Shown: positions 1-9,113 of the stretch, one piece after another
Layout: every line of letters starts with the position of its first letter
How positions within the stretch are numbered: the first letter of the stretch is position 1
Assembly: GCA_009733745.1 (NCBI GenBank)
Contig: WNWL01000002.1
Location: 558,001 to 622,000 of the forward strand
DNA: 64,000 nt
Source of the DNA: Oceanobacillus sp. HTM 045
GTDB lineage: Bacteria > Pseudomonadota > Alphaproteobacteria > Rhodobacterales > Rhodobacteraceae
Direction of reading: 5' to 3'
Notes under the pieces: model-generated
What the model saw: only the letters and a program-made list of their open reading frames with translations
Databases searched by the model: none
What the model was told of the DNA's origin: nothing
Made by a program: the position numbers and the translations under genes

Positions 1-429
1 CCGTGGAACCGGGCGCTGGAGCGCGAGATCGCCCTGGCGACCGAGCGGGGCGCGATCCTCGTCGCCGCCGCAGGCAATGACGGGACCGAGGACGCGATGC
101 TCCCCGCCGGTGCACCCGGCGTGATCGCGGTGACGGCGGTGGACGCGGCAAGGCGGCTCTACTCCCGCGCCAACAAGGGCAGCCACATCGCCTTCGCCGC
201 ACCGGGCGTGGACGTCTGGGCGGCGAAATCGGGCGGCGGCGGTTACTTCTCAGGCACCTCTTTCGCGGCGCCGATCGTGACCGCCTTCGCCGGGCGCCTG
301 CTCGCGCGCGACCCCTCGCTCGGGGCGGACGAGATCCGCACCCGCCTGCGCGACCGGGCCGTGGACCTCGGCACGCCGGGGCATGACGCCCAGTTCGGCT
401 GGGGCCTCGCCATGGCGCCGGACTGCTAG
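1..429 (+). CDS. S8 family (subtilisin-like) serine protease, C-terminal part
   Basis: The gene enters from the left edge in frame 1, so its start and the catalytic Asp/His are outside the window. The visible 142 residues carry the oxyanion-hole block AAAGN (about residues 23-27 of the fragment) and the catalytic serine block GTSFAAP (about residues 87-93), both diagnostic of peptidase family S8. The C-terminus ends shortly after a typical FGWG block, so no extra C-terminal domain (for example an autotransporter) follows. The neighbouring trkH converges on it with about 60 bp between. The family assignment is secure; substrate and cell location cannot be judged because the N-terminus is missing. 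Confidence 0.9.
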   Translation, partial: PWNRALEREIALATERGAILVAAAGNDGTEDAMLPAGAPGVIAVTAVDAARRLYSRANKGSHIAFAAPGVDVWAAKSGGGGYFSGTSFAAPIVTAFAGRLLARDPSLGADEIRTRLRDRAVDLGTPGHDAQFGWGLAMAPDC

Positions 430-493
430 GGAACCTCCCGGGCGGCTCCCGCTCCCGGGCGGGGGCCGTTCCGGTGGTCGATCCCGAGGCCCC

Positions 494-1993
494 TCAGCGC
501 GCCCAGAAGGACGGGGTGAGCAGCACCAGCACGCTCAGGAACTCCAGCCGCCCGAACAGCATCGCGAAGGTCAGCACCCACTTGGCGGATTCCGGCAGCC
601 CGCCGAAATTGCCGTCCGGCCCGATCTGCGTGCCGAGGCCGGGGCCCACGTTGCAGAGCGCCGTCACAGCGCCCGAGATGGCGGTGATCGGGTCGAGCCC
701 GATCATCGACAGCAGCACCGCGAACACCGCGATCGCCGCGACGAAGACGAAGAAGAACCCCATCACCGAGGACAGCACCGCCGAGTCGACGGGGCGGTGA
801 TCGTAGCGCAGCGGGAACACGCCGTTGGGCGAGTGGATGCGGCGGAGCTGCACCCAGATCGCCTTGCCGAGCATCTGGTAGCGGAACACCTTCGCCGAGC
901 AGGAGGTGGACCCGGCGCAGCCGCCGATCATCATGATCAGGAAGAAGAACGCCCCCGCGAACCCGCCCCAGAGCCAGTAGTCCTCGGTCGCATAGCCCGT
1001 CCCGGTCAGCACCGAGGTCACGTTGAACAGCGCCGCGCGGAAGGCCGGCTCGATATCCCGGCCGAACCTGAGGATGAGCGAGAGGGCCAGCACGGTCGTC
1101 ACGAACGCGATGATGCCGAGGAAGGCCTGGGTCTGCGGGTCACGCAGCAGCAGCAGCGGGCGGCCCTGTGCGAAGCGGATCAGGTAGATGAACGGCAGCG
1201 CCGCGAGGATCATGAAGATCACGGCGGAATACTGCGCTGCGGGGCTGAATTCGCTGAAGGAATGGTCGTAGGTACCGAGCCCGCCGGTGGAGACCGTCGT
1301 CATCGCGTGGGCCGCCGCGTCGAACGCGCCCATGCCCGACGCCGCGTAGGCGAGGATGCAGGCCAGCGTGATCCCGAGATAGAGCCAGCCCAGTTCCATC
1401 GCCGCGTCGACCGCGTTCGGCAGGATGTCCGCCCGCAGGTCGAACGCCTCCGACTGGAAGAACTGCATCCCGCCGATCTTCAGGATCGGCAGGAACACCA
1501 TCGCGAACACCACGATGCCGACGCCGCCGAACCACTGCATCATCGCCCGCCAGATCAGCGTGCCGCGCGGCAGGTCGTTGAGGTCCTCGAAAACGGTCGA
1601 GCCGGTGGTGGTCAGCCCCGACATGGCCTCGAAATAGGCATCCGTCAGGTCCGCCCGCGGTTCGCCGAGCATGAACGGGATCGCCCCGAAGAGCGGCAGC
1701 ACCGCCCAGACGGCGACGGTCAGGAGGAAGGCCTGCTGCCGCGACAGGCCGCGGGTGCGCCGCTGCGCCGTGGCCAGCGTCATCGCCAGCCCGGCGGCGA
1801 CGGTCAGGAAGGCCGAGAGCAGGAAGGCGCGGGCGTTGCCGTCCTCATCGAATGCATCGAGCGCCGCGGGGAGCAGCATGGACGCCCCGAGCACCACGGC
1901 GAGGATGCCGATGACATAGGCGACCGGCCGGATGTCGTGGAGCGACGCCGACCGCTGGGCCGCCGGGCGCGTCCGGGCGCTGCCAACGGCCAT
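494..1993 (-). CDS. trkH: TrkH family potassium uptake protein
   Basis: A 499-residue polytopic membrane protein, the K+-translocating subunit of Trk uptake, which in this family works with the cytoplasmic NAD-binding TrkA (not in this window). The four pore-loop repeats are visible: TTTGST, TVSTGGLG, LTGTGY and CNVGPGLG, each supplying the filter glycine. Length is normal for TrkH (about 480-500). It starts 9 bp after the stop of the DapA-family gene, so the two are probably one minus-strand transcript, although they have no obvious functional link. Family assignment is firm; K+ versus Na+/K+ preference cannot be read from sequence alone. Confidence 0.93.
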   Translation of the reverse strand: MAVGSARTRPAAQRSASLHDIRPVAYVIGILAVVLGASMLLPAALDAFDEDGNARAFLLSAFLTVAAGLAMTLATAQRRTRGLSRQQAFLLTVAVWAVLPLFGAIPFMLGEPRADLTDAYFEAMSGLTTTGSTVFEDLNDLPRGTLIWRAMMQWFGGVGIVVFAMVFLPILKIGGMQFFQSEAFDLRADILPNAVDAAMELGWLYLGITLACILAYAASGMGAFDAAAHAMTTVSTGGLGTYDHSFSEFSPAAQYSAVIFMILAALPFIYLIRFAQGRPLLLLRDPQTQAFLGIIAFVTTVLALSLILRFGRDIEPAFRAALFNVTSVLTGTGYATEDYWLWGGFAGAFFFLIMMIGGCAGSTSCSAKVFRYQMLGKAIWVQLRRIHSPNGVFPLRYDHRPVDSAVLSSVMGFFFVFVAAIAVFAVLLSMIGLDPITAISGAVTALCNVGPGLGTQIGPDGNFGGLPESAKWVLTFAMLFGRLEFLSVLVLLTPSFWAR

Positions 1994-2002
1994 CCCGGCC
2001 CC

Positions 2003-2917
2003 TCAGGCGGCGGCAAGGATGCCGAACTCGTCGGCCAGCCGCCGGGCCAGATCCCGCCCCTCGCCCTCGGGCACGGCCGGCAGCGGCGGCAGCGGCGCGG
2101 CCCAGCGCGCATCGCCCGTCGCGACCGCCAGCAGGCGCTTGAGCATCGGGATCGTCGGGTAACCCTCCATCAGCGTGCGGAAGGCGGAGACCCGCTCCTG
2201 CACCCTCGCGGCACCGTCGCGGTCGCCGGCATCGAACAGGCGGATCACCTCGGCGATCGGGCCGGGGTTGAGGTTGGCGCTGACGGTGATGGTGCCCGCG
2301 GCGCCGAGCTCCAGCGCCTCCATCAGCGGCTTCTCCGAGCCGAGATAGACGGCGAGCCCGTCGATGCCGAGGAAGGCGGCGTTGCTCTCCCACGAGCCGG
2401 AACTGTCCTTCAGGCCCACCACGACCTCCGGGAACGCCTCGCGAAGCCGCCGCGCCACCGGCACCGGCATCCCGACCCCGGCGATCTGGGGGATATGGTA
2501 GAGATAGATCCTCAGCCCGTCGCGCCCGACCGTGTCGATCACCCGCGCGTAGTAGTCGTAAAGCCCGTCATCGGGCACGCTCTTGTAGTAGAACGGCGGC
2601 AGCAGCATCGCCCCGGCGCAGCCGAGATCGGTGGCGTGGCGCGAAAGCAGGGCGGTGTCGGCAATGTTCGTCACGCCGCAGCCCGGCACCATGCGCTCCG
2701 GCGCGATGCCGGACTGCGCGAGGGCCTCCAGCGCGGACATGCGCTCCGAGAGGCCGACCGAGTTCGCCTCGCCCGTGGTGCCGAAGGGCGCGATGCCGAC
2801 GCAGCCATCCGCCAGGACGCGGTGCGCATGTGCCGTGAACAGCTCGGTCGCGACCGAACCGTCGGCGTCGAAAGGTGTGGGAACCGGCGCGATGACGCCC
2901 CGCAGCGCGTGAGCCAT
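2003..2917 (-). CDS. DapA/N-acetylneuraminate lyase family aldolase
   Basis: A 304-residue TIM-barrel class I aldolase of the dihydrodipicolinate synthase superfamily. The family marks are the GTTGE block near residue 45, the YHIP segment holding the conserved Tyr, and a Schiff-base lysine in VVGLKDSSG. I place the start at ATG 2917 because a GGGAGG Shine-Dalgarno lies just upstream. An in-frame ATG at 2980 would add 21 residues that do not look like this family. The gene does not sit with lysine or peptidoglycan genes, so a role in sugar-acid or hydroxyproline-type catabolism is as likely as lysine synthesis. Probably cotranscribed with trkH. Confidence 0.85.
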   Translation of the reverse strand: MAHALRGVIAPVPTPFDADGSVATELFTAHAHRVLADGCVGIAPFGTTGEANSVGLSERMSALEALAQSGIAPERMVPGCGVTNIADTALLSRHATDLGCAGAMLLPPFYYKSVPDDGLYDYYARVIDTVGRDGLRIYLYHIPQIAGVGMPVPVARRLREAFPEVVVGLKDSSGSWESNAAFLGIDGLAVYLGSEKPLMEALELGAAGTITVSANLNPGPIAEVIRLFDAGDRDGAARVQERVSAFRTLMEGYPTIPMLKRLLAVATGDARWAAPLPPLPAVPEGEGRDLARRLADEFGILAAA

Positions 2918-3016
2918 GAAATCCTCCCGGGGATGCCTGCCGAATTGCATGACAGCGCACCCCGGAACGGTCAAGGCCACGCCCCGAAAACGCTCTCGCA
3001 GAAAGCCCCGGAAAGC

Positions 3017-4066
3017 CTACTTCGCGAGGTCGCTCGGGTAGAGCCTGACGTTGCGGATTCCGGCCACTTCAGAGGCGAAGAACCACGCCGTCGCGCCCTC
3101 GAACACGTTGCTGGAGACGGTGATGACCGTTTCGTGCTCCCAGTCGATCGGCATGCCCTTGAGCATTTCCAGCACGATCGCCGCGCGCTCAGGGCCACTC
3201 ACGTCGGTGCCGAGCGCGGAGAGGTCGACGCCCTTGCCTTCGAGGATCGCGCCCGGAGCCTCGCCACTGGTGACGCGGGCGACGTCTTCCTGCTCGGCCA
3301 CCCAGTCTTCCTTGATGTCGAGCACGACCTGCCTGGCGCGGAGCTGGCTGGGCGACGGCACCGCCGGCTGCCCGGCCTCGCGCCAGCCCCGGTGGCCCGC
3401 GTCGAGGATCGCGATCCGGCTCGCCCCGGCCGACTTGAGCAGCCAGTAGACCAGCGCGGCGCGGCCGAAACTGTCATCCGAGAAGGCGCTGTGGACGATC
3501 ACGATGGGCCCGGCAATGTCGATCCCCGCGCGTCCGATGACGTTCGAGAGCAACCGGTCCGCCGGCGGGCCGGCGGGCTTCGAGAGCGTACCGAGCCAGC
3601 GGTTGAACGGCACCGAGATCGACCCCGGGATGTAGCCGACCGACGCTTCCGCCGCGGGCCGGATGTCGACGATCTGCACGCCGCCGGTCTCGCGCAGGGC
3701 GACGAGGTCATTCACGCCCATCAGCGCGAACCATTCGCCATCCACCTTGAAGGGCGTCGTGTACGGGGTTTCCGAAGCCGGATCGGCAGCCGCCGTCGCG
3801 CCCGCCGACGGTTCCACCCCATCGGGACAGGGGATCACGAGGACCGTGCCCACCTCGATGATCGCCGGGTTCGGACCGATCGCGGCGCGGTTCGCATCGT
3901 AGATACGGCCATAGTCGCGCACGTTTCCGTAGTAGCGCCGCGCGAGCGCCGACAGGCTGTCCCCCCGCGCCACGGTATGCCTTGTCGGACAGTCCTGCGC
4001 CTGACCCGACGCAGGAAAGGCCACGACAGCGAGGACCGCCGCCGCGAACAGGAGACTAATCTTCAC
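3017..4066 (-). CDS. Secreted LysM protein with tandem rhodanese-like domains lacking catalytic Cys
   Basis: 349 residues. A Sec signal peptide (about 1-23, ending ASGQA) is followed by a LysM domain (about 28-80) flanked by the only two cysteines of the protein, which could form a disulfide. Then come two rhodanese-fold units (about 105-220 and 230-349), recognisable by VQIVDIRP, a LDAGHRGW block and VVLDIKEDW. At the two active-site loops the sequence reads HSAFSDDS and VSSN, so neither unit has the sulfur-accepting cysteine. I infer a periplasmic, cell-wall-associated binding protein rather than a sulfurtransferase. It stands alone between the dapA-like gene and folE, with about 220 bp upstream. 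Confidence 0.85.
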   Translation of the reverse strand: MKISLLFAAAVLAVVAFPASGQAQDCPTRHTVARGDSLSALARRYYGNVRDYGRIYDANRAAIGPNPAIIEVGTVLVIPCPDGVEPSAGATAAADPASETPYTTPFKVDGEWFALMGVNDLVALRETGGVQIVDIRPAAEASVGYIPGSISVPFNRWLGTLSKPAGPPADRLLSNVIGRAGIDIAGPIVIVHSAFSDDSFGRAALVYWLLKSAGASRIAILDAGHRGWREAGQPAVPSPSQLRARQVVLDIKEDWVAEQEDVARVTSGEAPGAILEGKGVDLSALGTDVSGPERAAIVLEMLKGMPIDWEHETVITVSSNVFEGATAWFFASEVAGIRNVRLYPSDLAK

Positions 4067-4289
4067 AGTTCACACCCAATAAGCCGCTCCGCCCCACCGG
4101 AGACCCCGCCTTCCGACTTTGAAATTACTCGAAGATTGCGGAGATTTGAAGGCCGCCTGCCGCAAGCCCTTACGAATACGCGCAAAATGCGTCGCGGACG
4201 CAGGGTCAACACCCGGATTGCGTGCAGCGCGTACCGTTCCGGTACAAGTATCGGGAGAGCGCGGGCGCGCAAACCGCGCCCGGCCTCGC

Positions 4290-4919
4290 TCAGCCGAAGC
4301 GGTTCACCGGGCTGCCGATCAGGTCCATGAACTCCTTGCGGGTTCGCGGATCGTCGCGGAACACGCCAAGCATGGTCGAGGTGACCATGCTGACCCCCGG
4401 CTTGTGGACGCCGCGGGTCGACATGCAGTGATGCTCGCCCTCCAGCACGACGGCCACACCGGCGGGCTTGAGCACCTCGCTCAGGGTGTTGGCGATCTGC
4501 GCGGTGAGCTTTTCCTGCACCTGGAGGCGCTTGGCGAAGGCATCGACCACGCGGGCCAGCTTGGAGATGCCCACGACCCGGTCGGTCGGCAGGTAGCCCA
4601 CATGCGCCTTGCCGATGATCGGCGCCATGTGGTGCTCGCAGAAGCTCTCGAAGCGGATATCGCGCAGCACGACCATCTCGTCGTAGCCCTCGACCTCCTC
4701 GAAGGTGCGGGCGAGCATCTGGTCGGGGTCCTCGTCATAGCCCCGGAACCACTGCCGGTAGGCCCGCGCGACGCGGCCCGGCGTATCCTTCAGGCCCTCG
4801 CGGTCGGGGTCGTCCCCGGCCCAGCGGAGCAGCGTGCGCACCGCGGCCTCGGCCTCTTCCTGCGTCGGACGTTCCGGTGCGGCGGTAGCCACGTCGAAAT
4901 CGCTGCGAGGACGGTTCAT
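4290..4919 (-). CDS. folE: GTP cyclohydrolase I
   Basis: A 209-residue cytosolic enzyme converting GTP to 7,8-dihydroneopterin triphosphate, the first step of folate/tetrahydropterin synthesis. The zinc and substrate motifs are intact: FCEHHMAP (Cys and His ligands) and [12 protein letters not shown] (second Cys ligand), plus the C-terminal [10 protein letters not shown] typical of type I enzymes. Length fits the bacterial family. The 3' side (4262-4282) has a GC-rich 8-bp inverted repeat with a 5-nt loop but no T-run, a weak transcription-end candidate. Confidence 0.96.
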   Translation of the reverse strand: MNRPRSDFDVATAAPERPTQEEAEAAVRTLLRWAGDDPDREGLKDTPGRVARAYRQWFRGYDEDPDQMLARTFEEVEGYDEMVVLRDIRFESFCEHHMAPIIGKAHVGYLPTDRVVGISKLARVVDAFAKRLQVQEKLTAQIANTLSEVLKPAGVAVVLEGEHHCMSTRGVHKPGVSMVTSTMLGVFRDDPRTRKEFMDLIGSPVNRFG

Positions 4920-5101
4920 CCTGGATGGTCCCTTTGCCGACCCTTACCCGGCGGCACGCGATACCGCCCTCTCCAGACAGGGCGCCCGCATGCCGGGCGC
5001 CCCGCGCGATGCAGAAGATAGGCTCCTGCACTGATTGTCAAAACACCCGTCGAGACTTCGTGATGCCGTCCCGGCTGTCATGCTCCCATGCCGCGGCGAG
5101 C

Positions 5102-6289
5102 CTACACCCGGTCCAGCGCCTGCGATAGATCCCCGATGAGGTCCGCGGGGTCTTCGAGGCCGACCGATAGTCGCACCAGCCCGTCCGAGATGCCGAGATG
5201 CGCCCGCGCATCGGCGCTGAGGCGCTGGTGCGTGGTGGTCGCGGGATGGGTGATGAGGCTCTTGGCGTCGCCGAGGTTGTTGGAAATCCGCACGAGGTCG
5301 AGCCCGTCGAGGAACCGGAACGCGCCCGCCTTGCCGCCTTCGACCTCGAAGGAAACCATCGTGCCCGGGCGCTCCATCTGCGCCGCGGCGAGGTTGTGCT
5401 GGGGGTGGTCCGGCCGGCCCGGGTAGAGCGTGCGCGACACGGCCCTGTGGCCGGCCACGGCATCGGCCACCTTCTCGGCGCTGTCGGTTTGCGCCGCGAC
5501 GCGAAGGTGCAGCGTCTCCAGCCCCTTGAGCATCACCCAGGCGTTGAACGGGCTCAACGCCGGGCCGGTATGCTTCACGTAGGGCTCCACCTCGTCACGG
5601 ATGAACCGCTCCGAGCCGAGCACCACGCCGCCGAGGCAGCGGCCCTGCCCGTCGATATGCTTGGTGGCCGAATAGACCACGATGTCCGCACCGAGATCGA
5701 GCGGCCGCTGGTAGACCGGCGTCGCGAAAACGTTGTCCACCACCAGCCGCGCACCGACGCCATGCAACACTTCGGCCACGGCCGAAATGTCGATGATCTC
5801 CAGCGTCGGATTCGACGGCGTCTCCAGGAAGGCGAGCCGCGTCTCGGCGCGCACCGCTTCACGCCATTGGGCGAGGTCTGTCCCGTCAACCAGCGTCACC
5901 TCGATCCCGAACCGCGGACAAAGCGTTTCGATGATGTACAGGCACGACCCGAACAGCGCCCGTGCCGCCACCACGTGGTCGCCGGCGCGAAGCTGGCACA
6001 TCAGCGCCGCGTGCACCGCCGCCATGCCCGAAGCGGTCGCGAAGGCGGCCTCCGCACCTTCCAGCGCGGAGATACGGTCCTCGAACATCGCCACGGTCGG
6101 GTTGCCGTAGCGGGCGTAGATGAAGCCCTCTTCGCCCTCGGGGATCTCGCCCTTGAAGCGCGCCTCGGCGGCGGATGCATCGGGGTAGACGAAGCCCTGC
6201 GTCAGGTAGATTGCCTCGGACGTCTCGCCGTACTGGCTGCGGCGGGATCCGGAATGCACAAGCCGCGTGCGCGGTCGGTAGTCAGCCAT
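5102..6289 (-). CDS. metZ: O-succinylhomoserine sulfhydrylase
   Basis: A 395-residue PLP-dependent enzyme of the Cys/Met metabolism family that makes homocysteine from O-succinylhomoserine and sulfide (direct sulfhydrylation). The PLP lysine lies in YSATKHIDGQGR and the phosphate-binding region in TASGMAA. The family also contains MetB, MetC and MetY. The compact ~395-residue length and the N-terminal VHSG/TQGFVYP pattern fit MetZ, the usual form in Rhodobacterales. A cystathionine-gamma-synthase-like activity cannot be excluded by sequence alone. Confidence 0.9.
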   Translation of the reverse strand: MADYRPRTRLVHSGSRRSQYGETSEAIYLTQGFVYPDASAAEARFKGEIPEGEEGFIYARYGNPTVAMFEDRISALEGAEAAFATASGMAAVHAALMCQLRAGDHVVAARALFGSCLYIIETLCPRFGIEVTLVDGTDLAQWREAVRAETRLAFLETPSNPTLEIIDISAVAEVLHGVGARLVVDNVFATPVYQRPLDLGADIVVYSATKHIDGQGRCLGGVVLGSERFIRDEVEPYVKHTGPALSPFNAWVMLKGLETLHLRVAAQTDSAEKVADAVAGHRAVSRTLYPGRPDHPQHNLAAAQMERPGTMVSFEVEGGKAGAFRFLDGLDLVRISNNLGDAKSLITHPATTTHQRLSADARAHLGISDGLVRLSVGLEDPADLIGDLSQALDRV

Positions 6290-6846
6290 ATCACGTCCGC
6301 CGATTGCTCGGCGCCCTCATGCGATCCGGCCGGGAAAGGGGAATGGATGGCCTCGCCACCCGACCTCTTTAGCGGATTCTTTAACGTGGCCCGCAAGCCG
6401 GCCTGACAAATCGCCACGTGGCACTCGCCATACGCATTTCGCGGGGCCTCGTCAATCTGAAGGAAAAAATTCGTGGGAACGCATTTTTTTTTGGAAGGCC
6501 CGGAATAGTGGGGGCCTCATAGCGCTCTACACTCATGACTATCGACTGCGGCCGCCGCCCGGCACCCTCCGGCAGCGCACCCGGCGAGGTCAGAAACCTG
6601 GCTCCCTTCCCGCCACCCCACGGACGAGCCAGGAGAGCGCGGGCCCCGTGACCCCGGGAGCCCGCGCTTCCCATTTCCGGCTCCGGGTTCTCTCCGGTTT
6701 CCAAAGCCTTTTCCATCGCCGGCACCCCGGGTCACATCCTCGTGACAGCCCCGCGCCCCTCATTCGCCGGCTTCCGGCGCGGACCGTTTGACCGCCGATC
6801 CGCGAAGCGTTAATCCCCGGCCTGAACCATCAACCGGAGGCCCCCG
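6290..6846 (+). other. Intergenic region between metZ and the cyclophilin pair
   Basis: 557 bp without a gene I can support. It probably holds the metZ promoter (leftward) and the promoter of the two cyclophilin genes (rightward). A run of nine T at about 6484-6492 is followed by a short GGCCC/GGGCC hairpin; the order is wrong for a plus-strand terminator. A 9-bp perfect stem (AGCGCGGGC with GCCCGCGCT) spans 6636-6668 without a T-run. The short ORFs here have no recognisable protein features. Confidence 0.5.
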
Positions 6847-7401
6847 ATGCTGAGGACGATCTGTCTTGCCGTTGCTCTCCTGTTGCCCATCACAGCCCAG
6901 GAGGCCAGCGCCGTGGATCCCGCCAAGATCGAAGACCCCGCGAACACCATCATCATGGAGCTCAAGTCCGGCGAGGTCGCGATCCAGCTTCGCCCCGACC
7001 TCGCGCCCAACCATGTCGCGCGGATCAAGGAGCTCGTCTCGGAGGGTTTCTACGACGGCATCGTGTTCCACCGGGTGCTCGACAAGTTCATGGCCCAGAC
7101 CGGCGACCCGACCGGCACCGGCACCGGCGGCTCGGGCCAGAAGCTCAAGGCCGAATTCTCCGGCGCGTCGTTCGAGCGCGGCACAGTGGGCATGGCCCGC
7201 TCCTCCAGCCCGGACAGCGCCGACAGCCAGTTCTTCATCTGCTTCGAGAAGGCCGACTGGCTCGACGGCCAGTACACCATCATCGGCCAGGTGATTGACG
7301 GGATGGAGCACATCGACAACATCAAGCGCGGCGTGCCCGGCTCCGGCATCGTTACCGATCCGGACAAGATGATCTCGGTGCGCCTCTACAAGGCGGAGTA
7401 A
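6847..7401 (+). CDS. Peptidyl-prolyl cis-trans isomerase, cyclophilin type, Sec-exported
   Basis: 184 residues: a Sec signal peptide (about 1-22, ending EASA) followed by a complete cyclophilin domain. Catalytic and substrate-pocket residues are visible: FHRV (catalytic Arg), FMAQTGDPTGTGTGGSG, the GTVGMARS strand and SQFFICF. It should accelerate proline isomerisation during folding of periplasmic proteins. The start has a GGAGG Shine-Dalgarno. A second cyclophilin gene follows after 7 bp, so the two are probably cotranscribed paralogues. Confidence 0.93.
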   Translation: MLRTICLAVALLLPITAQEASAVDPAKIEDPANTIIMELKSGEVAIQLRPDLAPNHVARIKELVSEGFYDGIVFHRVLDKFMAQTGDPTGTGTGGSGQKLKAEFSGASFERGTVGMARSSSPDSADSQFFICFEKADWLDGQYTIIGQVIDGMEHIDNIKRGVPGSGIVTDPDKMISVRLYKAE

Positions 7402-7408
7402 GCCCCAG

Positions 7409-7948
<540 letters not shown>

Positions 7949-7972
7949 CCGCGCCCCGGACGTCCCCACCGG

Positions 7973-9031
7973 ATGCGGCTCAGCGACTTCGATTTCGACC
8001 TGCCCGAGGAGCTGATCGCGCTGCGCCCGGTCCGGCCACGGCCCGCCGCGCGGATGCTGGTTGCTGACGGCGATGCGACGCATCACGCCCATGTCGCGGA
8101 CCTGCCGGACTGGCTCCGGCCCGGCGACGTGCTGGTGCTGAACGATACCCGCGTCATCCCGGCCCGGCTCACCGGATCGCGCAGGCGCGAGACCGCCGAT
8201 GGAGCGGGCGTCGCGCAGATCGAGGCGACGCTGCTGAAGCGCACGGGGCCGGCGGAATGGCAGGCCCTCGCACGCCCGGCCAAGCGCCTCCGCCCCGGGG
8301 ACGTGATCCGCTTCGGCGCGCTCGCCGCCGAGGTGACGGCGAAAGGCGAGGCGGGTGCGGTGACGCTCGCCTTCGACCGCACCGGCGCCGACCTCGACGC
8401 GGCCATCGCCGAAGCAGGCGCCATGCCCCTGCCCCCCTATATCGCGCAGCGCCGCACGCCAGATGCCGAGGATCGGGAGGCCTACCAGACCGTCTTCGCC
8501 GCCCGCGACGGCGCCGTGGCCGCGCCGACCGCATCGCTGCATTTCGACGAAGCGCTGCTCGACGCGCTGCGAGAACGCGGCGTGCGCTTCGCCACCGTGA
8601 CTCTGCATGTCGGCGCGGGCACCTTCCTGCCGGTCAAGAGCGAGGATGTCTCCGCCCACCAGATGCACGCCGAGTGGGGCGAGATAACGCCCGAGGCCGC
8701 GGAGACGGTGAACACCGCCCGCGCCGCCGGGGGGCGCGTCGTTGCCGCCGGAACCACCGCACTGCGCCTGATCGAGAGCGCCGCGACGCCGGAGGGTCGC
8801 CTGGAGCCGTTCCGGGGCGAGACGGACATCTTCATCACGCCCGGCTACCGGTTCCGCATCGCCGACGCGCTCATGACCAATTTCCACCTGCCGAAGTCGA
8901 CCCTGTTCATGCTGGTCTCCGCCTTCATGGGTACCGGGCGAATGCGCGATCTTTATGAAAAGGCAATCGAATCCCGGTACCGGTTCTATTCCTACGGGGA
9001 TGCATCCCTGCTGATCCGCCACAAGCCCTGA
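7973..9031 (+). CDS. queA: S-adenosylmethionine:tRNA ribosyltransferase-isomerase
   Basis: A 352-residue cytosolic enzyme that transfers and isomerises the ribosyl group of SAM onto 7-aminomethyl-7-deazaguanine in tRNA, making epoxyqueuosine. Hallmarks run throughout: the N-terminal [34 protein letters not shown] and the C-terminal [18 protein letters not shown]. Length is normal for QueA (340-360). It follows the cyclophilin genes closely. The pairing of peptidyl-prolyl isomerase genes with queA is, to my knowledge, seen in other alphaproteobacteria. Other queuosine genes are not in the window. Confidence 0.97.
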   Translation: MRLSDFDFDLPEELIALRPVRPRPAARMLVADGDATHHAHVADLPDWLRPGDVLVLNDTRVIPARLTGSRRRETADGAGVAQIEATLLKRTGPAEWQALARPAKRLRPGDVIRFGALAAEVTAKGEAGAVTLAFDRTGADLDAAIAEAGAMPLPPYIAQRRTPDAEDREAYQTVFAARDGAVAAPTASLHFDEALLDALRERGVRFATVTLHVGAGTFLPVKSEDVSAHQMHAEWGEITPEAAETVNTARAAGGRVVAAGTTALRLIESAATPEGRLEPFRGETDIFITPGYRFRIADALMTNFHLPKSTLFMLVSAFMGTGRMRDLYEKAIESRYRFYSYGDASLLIRHKP

Positions 9032-9113
9032 AAGCGGCGGCAGATGCCGCTGGCGGGCAAGACCGGGGAGGCGGTTCGGCCAATACCCCGCGCAGAAGCG
9101 TAAAGGTGGACCG

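Noticed and set aside
4262-4282. Intrinsic terminator after folE
   Set aside because: The CGGGCGCG/CGCGCCCG hairpin has no T-run on the minus strand, so it is too weak to list as a terminator.
383-4330. A 1315-codon plus-strand open frame
   Set aside because: It is antisense to trkH, the DapA-like gene and the LysM-rhodanese gene, is Arg/Glu/His/Gln-rich and has no fold features. It is a shadow of GC-rich codon bias.
6480-6516. T-run with a hairpin as a terminator
   Set aside because: The T-run precedes the hairpin on the plus strand and would be an A-run on the minus strand, so it fits neither direction.
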